From a virus, in IMG/VR virus record IMGVR_UViG_3300032163_000056, positions 1 through 37,234 of that record: DNA of 37,234 nucleotides; one strand, given 5' to 3'. Below are positions 6,532-12,900 of this stretch, in pieces. The notes under the pieces were generated by a model, which was given only the letters and a program-made list of their open reading frames with translations, was not told the DNA's origin and ran no database searches. Position 1 is the stretch's first letter, and each line of letters begins with the position of its first letter. Both the position numbers and the translations under genes were made by a program.

Positions 6532-7189
6532 TAATAAACTAAGCCATAATCAGATATATGAATTTTTAAGAGGTAAAACAAAAGGCAACTCTTGCAGCAA
6601 AAGTTGCTCTATGATGATCATGAATTATAAGACTAAAGAACTGTATGATAAAGCAAAAACTTTTAAATGTAAAAATTGTAGTCTGTTATTTAAGAATACA
6701 AAGGAGCATAAAATTTTTACGTGTTCTAAAAAATGCACAAATGAGTTGTCTTCTAAAAGAATGACAAGTAATAACCCAATGTCTAGTAAAGACACAAGAA
6801 TAAAAGTATCTAATACATTAAAAAAAATAAATCATAAACCTAAAATTCAAGGAGGGAATGGAAGGGTGGCTACAATTCATCAATTGTCAATGTATAATGA
6901 ATTATCTAAAATAGATAACTCGTTTGTAATGGAATTAATAGAAAAGACATCTCCATACACAAAAGATTTTAATTCTCCATATCATTATAAAATAGATATA
7001 GCAAGTAGATTTTATAAGATAGCAATAGAAATAGATGGAAGTAGTCATAACTCAAAAAAAATAAAAGAATGCGACAGTCGAAAAGAAAAACTATTAAGTT
7101 TGAAAGGGTGGAAAGTATTGAGATTATCAAACTTTCAGATACAGAAAGAATTAACGAGTTGTGTGAAGATGGTATTGTCTATGATGTAG
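6512..7189 (+). CDS. Vsr-like (EDxHD-type) homing endonuclease, free-standing, overlapping the split intein
   Basis: This frame differs from that of the helicase/intein. I choose the ATG at 6512 because the in-frame stretch from the ATG at 6428 looks like an out-of-frame reading of IntN. The 225-aa protein has two zinc-ribbon-like cysteine pairs (C3xxC6/C28xxxC32 and C53xxC56/C71xxxC75), a NUMOD3-like segment NPMSSKDTRIKVSNTLK, and a C-terminal nuclease core: IEIDGSSH (E-x-D-x3-H), then CDSRKEKLLSLKGWKVLRL. This matches the Vsr/DUF559-type fold of homing endonucleases found in fractured split-intein genes, which cut intein-free alleles to spread the insertion. The start overlaps the IntN end by 20 bp and the end overlaps the IntC ORF by 121 bp. 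Confidence 0.82.
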   Translation: MICRWCNNKLSHNQIYEFLRGKTKGNSCSKSCSMMIMNYKTKELYDKAKTFKCKNCSLLFKNTKEHKIFTCSKKCTNELSSKRMTSNNPMSSKDTRIKVSNTLKKINHKPKIQGGNGRVATIHQLSMYNELSKIDNSFVMELIEKTSPYTKDFNSPYHYKIDIASRFYKIAIEIDGSSHNSKKIKECDSRKEKLLSLKGWKVLRLSNFQIQKELTSCVKMVLSMM

Positions 7190-7239
7190 AAGTAGAAGAT
7201 AATCATAATTACTTAGCAGAAAATATTCTTGTTCATAAT
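7069..7239 (+). other. split intein C-half (IntC) coding segment
   Basis: From the ATG at 7069 the C-half is 57 aa. The conserved core is about 44 aa (from 7108, VESIEIIKLS) and ends H-N just before TGC (Cys+1) at 7240. The core resembles phage IntC pieces of ~37-44 aa. Bases 7069-7189 are also read in another frame as the end of the homing endonuclease. A GTG at 7108 is an alternative start but has no better leader. Confidence 0.85.
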
Positions 7240-8160
7240 TGCGGAGCATTTCCTAAACCTAACAAAAGGTCAACTATGGTTAGAGACCTTATAAGAAAGC
7301 TAAGACCAAAAGTAATACTCCTATCAGGAACACCAACGCCTGAGTCTTACTCTCAGATGTACCATCAGGTATACGCCATACCGGGAAATCCTTTTGCTGA
7401 GTTTCCTAACTTCTATCGATTTTGCGATAAGTATGTTAAGGTTAAGGAAAAGAAAGTGAATGGGCTTATGATACGTAACTACACTGATGCGTATGAGACG
7501 ATACTTGATAAGATGAGACCATATACCATCAACTACACACAGCAAGAGGCCGGGTTTATGACTGAGACTATAGAAGAGGTGCTTGAGGTTGTTATGAAGC
7601 CATCGACTTATAATATAATCAAGAAGCTTAAGCGTGACTTGATTGTGGAAGGAAAGGATGATGTGATACTCGCCGACACGCCTGTTAAACTTATGATGAA
7701 GGTACATCAGTTGTGTTCAGGAACTATAAAGTTTGAGAGCGGTAACTCAATGATACTTGACCTGACTAAGGCTGAGTTTATCAAGGAGCACTTTGATGGA
7801 TTTAAGATTGGAATCTTCTATAAGTTTAAGGAAGAACTCAACGCGCTTCAGCAGGTGTTCGGAGATAATATCACAACAAATCTTGATGAATTTAACGAAA
7901 CAAATAAAATCATAGCTTTACAAATAGTTTCAGGTAGGGAAGGCATATCGCTAAAGGCCGCTGATTATTTGGTATATTACAATATTGATTTTAGTGCGAC
8001 AAGTTATTGGCAGTCAAAGGATAGGATGACAACAAAAGACAGATTGTGTAATAAAGTGTATTGGATATTTAGCAAAGGAGGAATAGAGCACGATATATAT
8101 AAAGCTGTTACAAAAAAGAAAGACTTTACAATTAATCATTTCAAAAAAACACTATGCTAG
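7069..8160 (+). CDS. split-intein C-half fused to helicase C-part
   Basis: The frame is the same as that of 5752-6531 but opens only after a TAA at 7048-7050; the first ATG is at 7069, preceded by an A-rich leader (tcaaaaaaaataaaaga). Residues 1-57 carry the intein C-half, ending in block F VYDVEVEDNHNYLA and block G ILVHN. The C-extein starts at Cys58 (CGAFPKP) and has 306 residues with motif III LLSGTP, a helical region, the motif V-like SGREGISL and motif VI QSKDRMTTKDR. Splicing gives DEAHC-CGAFPKP and a 477-aa SNF2-like helicase, probably for phage replication or recombination. All splicing residues (penultimate His, terminal Asn, +1 Cys) are present, arguing for activity. Confidence 0.87.
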   Translation: MRQSKRKTIKFERVESIEIIKLSDTERINELCEDGIVYDVEVEDNHNYLAENILVHNCGAFPKPNKRSTMVRDLIRKLRPKVILLSGTPTPESYSQMYHQVYAIPGNPFAEFPNFYRFCDKYVKVKEKKVNGLMIRNYTDAYETILDKMRPYTINYTQQEAGFMTETIEEVLEVVMKPSTYNIIKKLKRDLIVEGKDDVILADTPVKLMMKVHQLCSGTIKFESGNSMILDLTKAEFIKEHFDGFKIGIFYKFKEELNALQQVFGDNITTNLDEFNETNKIIALQIVSGREGISLKAADYLVYYNIDFSATSYWQSKDRMTTKDRLCNKVYWIFSKGGIEHDIYKAVTKKKDFTINHFKKTLC

Positions 8161-8258
8161 AATTTTTAATAATACCTGCGACTATGTTTTTAGTTGCATG
8201 TATTGGATACATTTATACTATTATTATTTACTCTAAAGACGATAAAAATGGAAAATAA
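8154..8258 (+). CDS. small single-pass membrane peptide (34 aa)
   Basis: The ATG lies within the last codons of the helicase gene and the stop lies 9 bp inside the next gene. The product MLEFLIIPATMFLVACIG continues as a hydrophobic stretch to YTIIIY, then a short charged tail SKDDKNGK. It looks like one transmembrane helix with the charged end inside. Overlaps at both ends fit a coupled operon gene. Function unknown; the short length keeps confidence modest, although a chance ORF with such a clean hydrophobic helix is less likely. Confidence 0.45.
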   Translation: MLEFLIIPATMFLVACIGYIYTIIIYSKDDKNGK

Positions 8259-8535
8259 AAGAAACGGATTAGCAGGGAAGCACCCATCATATGACAAACT
8301 AAATATGTCTCCTGAGAGAAGAAAAAAGAAGATAGCATACGATAAAAAGTATGCTGCCACTGATGAAAGAAAGAAGTACAGGGTAGAACTTAATAAAGCC
8401 AACAGACAGGCAGGGACTTATGGTAACGGAGACGGTAAGGATATGAGCCATACTAAAGTTGGTAAGCTTATATCAGAAAGTGCTAGAAACAACAGAGCAA
8501 GAAATGGTCAGAACGGAAAATCTACCAAAAAATGA
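8248..8535 (+). CDS. basic hypothetical phage protein (95 aa)
   Basis: I choose the ATG at 8248, preceded by gacgataaa; an upstream ATG at 8194 would add hydrophobic residues read from the overlapping small membrane ORF. The protein is very basic: GKHPSYDKLNMSPERRKKK near the start, then a conserved-looking NKANRQAGTYGNGDGKDMSH and a C-terminal NNRARNGQNGKSTKK. I recall similar GNGDG/DxSH proteins from other phages but know no function. The charge suggests nucleic-acid or virion DNA binding. The stop overlaps the next start (ATGA). Confidence 0.68.
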   Translation: MENKRNGLAGKHPSYDKLNMSPERRKKKIAYDKKYAATDERKKYRVELNKANRQAGTYGNGDGKDMSHTKVGKLISESARNNRARNGQNGKSTKK

Positions 8536-8714
8536 CACAAGAAGTAAAGCAAATCCTCAGAAACATAAGAGAAAAGAAAATAGAAAATCCTGTGTTTTTG
8601 TGGGAAACCTATTACAACAAGGCACTAGATGAATGTATAGATGAGTGCATAACACAAGGAAAGAATGAGAGAGCAACAAATACAGTCGAAGAAAATAAAG
8701 GAGTTAGAAGCTGA
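8532..8714 (+). CDS. small hypothetical protein (60 aa)
   Basis: It starts in an ATGA overlap with the previous gene and overlaps the VRR-NUC gene by 50 bp at its end. The product is charged and helical (VKQILRNIREKKIENP, then ALDECIDECITQGKNERA). No family recognised. Overlap coupling on both sides and consistent strand support it being translated. Confidence 0.55.
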   Translation: MTQEVKQILRNIREKKIENPVFLWETYYNKALDECIDECITQGKNERATNTVEENKGVRS

Positions 8715-8904
8715 GGGGTATTATGTTATTAAGCTTATCAGTACCAATAAGAATGGAATACCTGACCTTATAGCCATTCCTCCCGGCTCAGATGTATTAT
8801 TCGTTGAAGTAAAAGGACCTAATGGAAGACTCAGTAAACTACAGGAATTTAGAATCAAAGAACTCGAATCATATCAAATCAAAACAGAAATACACAAAGG
8901 ATGA
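8665..8904 (+). CDS. VRR-NUC domain nuclease (79 aa)
   Basis: The protein is a stand-alone VRR-NUC domain. P33-D34 (NGIPDLIAI) and E48-V-K50 (VLFVEVKGPNG) with Q60 (LSKLQ) form the PD-(D/E)XK active site, and the N-terminus has the usual helix followed by GYYVIKL. Length is normal for phage single-domain members, some of which cleave branched DNA such as Holliday junctions. It overlaps the previous ORF by 50 bp and shares ATGA with the DnaA-like gene after it. A role in resolving replication or recombination intermediates before packaging is plausible. Family is sure; substrate is inferred. Confidence 0.88.
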   Translation: MREQQIQSKKIKELEAEGYYVIKLISTNKNGIPDLIAIPPGSDVLFVEVKGPNGRLSKLQEFRIKELESYQIKTEIHKG

Positions 8905-9419
8905 AAACGCAAGACGAACAAACAATACTATCGGATATGGATTTGCTTAAAAGCATTGTTGAAGGAGCATTTTCAACAAATTTATTATCTAAAAATAGAA
9001 GAAGAGATGTGGTAGATTGTCGTATGATTTTCTCAAAGATAATTAGAGAGAGAGGACATACGTTTAAGTCAATAGGCAACTACCTATATAAAGACCACTC
9101 TACTATAATGCACTATATTATTCAGGCATCTAACCTGATAAAGACGGATAGGAAGATTATGGACATCTATATAAACTGCCGTAATAAGTTCCTAGAGAAT
9201 AGAGAACCATTGGTGTTACACACTGACAGAGACTTAGTTAGAGAAGTGTTATCTTTAAGGAACCAAATTGATGACTTAGTGTTTCAATACGAGGAAATCA
9301 AAAAGATAGAAAAGAAATACGATAGGCTTAGTGATATTATAAATTTAATCGAAAACCGTACTCCTGTGGGTAAGGAGAATCAAATCAAAAAGAAAATCAA
9401 TGAAATGTTTAACGAGTAA
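8901..9419 (+). CDS. DnaA domain IV-like replication/regulatory protein (172 aa)
   Basis: Residues ~12-75 match DnaA domain IV: RRRDVVDCRMIFSKIIRE helix (33-50), TFKSIGNYLY (54-63) and K64-DHSTIMH71, equivalent to the bacterial signature GGRDHTTVLH that contacts the DnaA box. No Walker motifs are present. The C-terminal half (~100-172) is a charged, probably coiled-coil region suited to dimerisation or partner binding. It could bind the phage origin or recruit the primase-helicase, or act as a repressor of host DnaA sites. It is coupled by ATGA to the VRR-NUC gene. The domain call is firm; the role is inference. Confidence 0.8.
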   Translation: MKTQDEQTILSDMDLLKSIVEGAFSTNLLSKNRRRDVVDCRMIFSKIIRERGHTFKSIGNYLYKDHSTIMHYIIQASNLIKTDRKIMDIYINCRNKFLENREPLVLHTDRDLVREVLSLRNQIDDLVFQYEEIKKIEKKYDRLSDIINLIENRTPVGKENQIKKKINEMFNE

Positions 9420-9422
9420 AGT

Positions 9423-9617
9423 ATGGAGCAAAATAAAAATCTTGATAATGATAGGGCCTATAGGATACACCTAAGGATTCATCATTGTCACATAACCCTA
9501 TCTAACATCTATGAGAATTTAGTAGATAGAGATTTTAACTCCGTAAATAAAGACGCTAAACTAATTATAACTGAAATCAAATTTATTTTAAAAGCATTAG
9601 AAGATGATGACTTTTGA
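9423..9617 (+). CDS. small hypothetical protein (64 aa)
   Basis: It starts 3 bp after the DnaA-like stop and overlaps the next gene by 14 bp. The product is helical with a His-rich segment (RIHLRIHHCHITLSNIYENL) and an acidic end (LEDDDF). No family recognised. Supported by tight operon packing. Confidence 0.55.
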   Translation: MEQNKNLDNDRAYRIHLRIHHCHITLSNIYENLVDRDFNSVNKDAKLIITEIKFILKALEDDDF

Positions 9618-9987
9618 TACGCCTGAAGACCTAAGAAGAGAAAAAAAAGCAATAGAATTGTTTGTAAATATGTTCAGCGGTTCCTACCAAAAGCTTGACC
9701 CCCAAGATGTAGACTATAAAGTCTTTGATAAAGATAACAAGCTGATTGCTTATGCTGAGGTTGTTAGCAGGGCAAGAACAATGGTCACATCATATCCTCT
9801 TCCTATACCGGCAAAGAAACTTGTAAAGCTATTTGATAAAAGAATAACCCCTCTCATTATATGGTGTTGTGATGATGGGATAATATATGCCAAAGCAAAC
9901 GAGCTCAGAGGGGAAATCATTTCCGACTCTGAGCTCATTGTTTATTATAGCAAACAAAAAGAATTTAAGTACATTAGGTTTACTTAG
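9604..9987 (+). CDS. hypothetical protein, possible nuclease-like fold (127 aa)
   Basis: This is the last gene of the rightward operon. The order D53-x-KVFDKDNKLIAYAEVV, a helix YPLPIPAKKLVKLFD, then LIIWCCDDGIIYA resembles the core of PD-(D/E)XK-fold phage proteins, with a beta strand carrying E-V-V. The expected Lys after the acidic pair is not seen, so catalytic activity is doubtful. The start is ATG at 9604 (ATG at 9607 also possible). The last ~30 codons contain a strong hairpin, and the stop overlaps that of the convergent giant gene by 4 bp. Confidence 0.62.
   Translation: MMTFDTPEDLRREKKAIELFVNMFSGSYQKLDPQDVDYKVFDKDNKLIAYAEVVSRARTMVTSYPLPIPAKKLVKLFDKRITPLIIWCCDDGIIYAKANELRGEIISDSELIVYYSKQKEFKYIRFT
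9901..9936. terminator. strong hairpin at operon convergence (possible bidirectional terminator)
   Basis: GAGCTCAGAG (9901-9910) pairs perfectly with CTCTGAGCTC (9927-9936), and inside it GGAAA (9912-9916) pairs with TTTCC (9920-9924) around a TCA loop. The 15-bp near-perfect stem is symmetric, so it forms in either transcript. It lies within the last gene of the rightward operon, 48 bp before the convergent stops. T-runs are weak (TTGTTTATT rightward, GTTTGCTTT leftward), so termination is inferred. Confidence 0.5.
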
Positions 9988-12900
9988 TATCCTCTTAACT
10001 TAATTTTTAGGTAACTTGATTTATAAGTTCCGTCTTTATTCTTTGCTCTTTTTTTACTTTTATGATAATTATACTCTTCATCTTTCATCTGCCTTTTTTC
10101 TTTTCTTAAATCAGATTTGACTTCCTTTTCTGCATCGTCTTCTTCTCCAAATGTTTTATCATATAGGTCAGGATCGTATCTCTTCATATCAGATTTGCTA
10201 TCGTATCCTTGAAGCTGTTCTTCTAACTTTTCTTTCTCTTCCTTTCTTGTTAGTTTCTCTTCTTCATTTTGTTCGGTTCTTTTATAAGGGGCCTCCTTTG
10301 CCTCTCTTATCATCACTCTTATTTCTTTTATTTTAGTAGCATCTGTTTCATCATTTAACATTCTTCTAAGCGCCTCTACCTCTTCTTTCATTTTAGCTTC
10401 TTTCTTTTTAAAAACCTCTGCTTTTTTTTCTGATGATTGACGAACAGAAGCTTCTTTACCACCCTCTTTTGTGCTACTATTTTTCTTTGCTAATCTAAGT
10501 GAGTTTCTAAGAATAGCGTTCATCTCCGCAGGAAAGCCAATAAGAGAACTACCTGTAGATAATAATGCAACATCTCCTAACGCACTAGCGGTTTTATTTG
10601 ACACATATTTTTCTCTTCCGTACTCATCTATATACTTACCGGTTGTAGATATTTCAAACGCCTCAATTATTTGATCGGCTTTATCAATAGCTATACCATA
10701 TAAACCCAAAGACTTTGCTCCATTTTTCTTAATACTCGTCATGAGATGAAACTTATCCTCGTCATCTATGTTCTCTAAATCTTGAAAATAACTCATTACC
10801 TTATCAGTAGCTACAGCTACCGGAACATCCAACATAGGCAATGGAGAAAGTACATCAGTAACCATGCCTGTAGTTTGAGACCTTTTTAATATCTCTTCTC
10901 TTTTCTTTTTATCATCATCTGTCTCATTTATACCCATTGCTTTAACTGCGACATTTGCTAACGTAGAAGCAATAACATATTGCAAATACTTAAACGTAGC
11001 CATTTCTACGGCATAACCTGCAAGTGACCTTCTTGCGGTTGCCCTGTCTTCTTTTGTAGCTTCACCCTTTTTTGAAAAAGTAGTTTTCAAGTCGCTATAC
11101 ATTCTCATTGTCTGATTCATTCTAAAGCTTGCAAATGGCATCACCGTTTTTACCATTACATTTTTCAATGGGTCTTTGGTATTCATAAGTTTACCTTGCA
11201 AGTCGGCATCTGATATGTTCTGTTGTCTATCAACCATATCTTGAGCGTAATCCGCGGCCTCTTCATTTATCTTATCTTTTCCATAATCAAACTTTGATGG
11301 GTCTATACCTTGCTTCTTTAATCCTTTTTCATAATAAGTAATCCAAGAAGCTTTTGCTATCCATACGTCAGGCCTTTCAATAAATATTTTTAACGCTATC
11401 TCATTTGCCTTACCTAAAAAATCAATTATTTTTGATGCATTTGATGTATCAGCAGCCTCAGCTAATTTATTTATGGAATCAACATTAACTCTAGACTTGC
11501 CACCCCTGATAGCAATTGCTCTTTGTGAATTATTAATAAAGTCTACCTTGTCTTTGTTCATAAAATAACGAAAATCAGGCATCCTTCCGGCATTGAGAAG
11601 TGTATTTATAGCAACAGGAATAGTTTGCTTAATAGGCTGAGTTATACCTGCCAATGCAGTAGCTGCACCTGCTGTACCGAGATTGCTAAGTTTTCTAAGA
11701 ACACTTGTCAACTCATCTGTCTGAACAACTTGTCTTTGCCTTGTGGTTCTTATCAAGTCAGGAATAACTCCTTCCTTTCCGCTATTTCTAAATAACAAAT
11801 CACGGTCTTCTTTATTAGGTATTATTTTCTTTATGGCTTTAGAAGAAAAGAACGACTCTATTTGTCTTACTGTTCCTGCAGTATTAATGTCCATCAAAGC
11901 ATCCTGATATGCATTAATCATGTTCCTGTCAAAAGACAAGTCAAAGTATCTATCTTCCATACCATCAGCTTCAGGCCTTGTTGACTTCTCAAGTACGCCT
12001 GCCTTCTTTTTGTATACACCCTTGCCAAATATGTCGTTATTGCTATTATGGAATATTGACTCTCTTGAAGATGGCTCAATGGTTTTCTCGCCTCCTGAAA
12101 GTAAGGAGAACTTAAAGTTAGTGTAGTTCAAATCTCTGTCTAACTTTTTATTGTAGATACTCTCAGACACATCAGCCAATTGGTCGTATATATCAGACCA
12201 CTTATCAATCCACCAATCAACAGCCTCAATGTTTTTATCGTCTGATTTTTTTAATACCTCATCAACTGTATTAGAATCTTTCAAGACTTTGTCGTATGCC
12301 TTCTGATATACATCAGCTAATTTACGCTCCTGCTCTGTTCCATCTCTCAAAAGCTCTATACTCTTTTCTGCTAACTTTTTCTTTCTTACAAACTCAGCCT
12401 TCTGCTGCTCTGGAGTTCCGGGTACGTCTCTTTTCATGGCTGCAATAATGCCTCTCTCGGCTACATTCTCAGCCGTATCAAATGCCTTGCCATTTGCTTT
12501 TTGTTTGTAGAACTCTTTAATGAATGAATCAGTAAGCACATTCATTGTTCTTTGTACGGAAGCCTTTTTGTTTACTAACTCAGTAATGCCCGACAGTCTT
12601 TTAAACTCTTCTGATGCCGCTACACCACGGAACATCTGCTCTGTTAAATTAGGTAGCGTTGATATCTGCTGACCAAATGCTCTACCTGTTTTTTTGCTGA
12701 AGAATAATTTTAGTTTCTTAGCTACTACATTGTTTTCTATTGCCTTTGCTAAATTGTCTTTTGCTTTGTAGTCGGCATAAACGGTCTCCATGCTTGCAAC
12801 TGATCCATTTCGAATGAAATTGTTTAGCGCATCAATAACACCAAGCTTTTCTTTGTCGCTAAGGTCTTTCATGTCCATAGACATAAACCTTTCAACAATC

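Noticed and set aside
5752-8160. Helicase as a frameshifted pseudogene
   Set aside because: Both parts are in the same frame, the break lies exactly at intein borders, all splicing and helicase motifs are intact, and an endonuclease fills the gap. This is organised, not decayed.
8194-8247. Upstream start for the basic protein
   Set aside because: The extra hydrophobic residues come from the overlapping small membrane ORF; the ATG at 8248 begins the conserved-looking basic protein.
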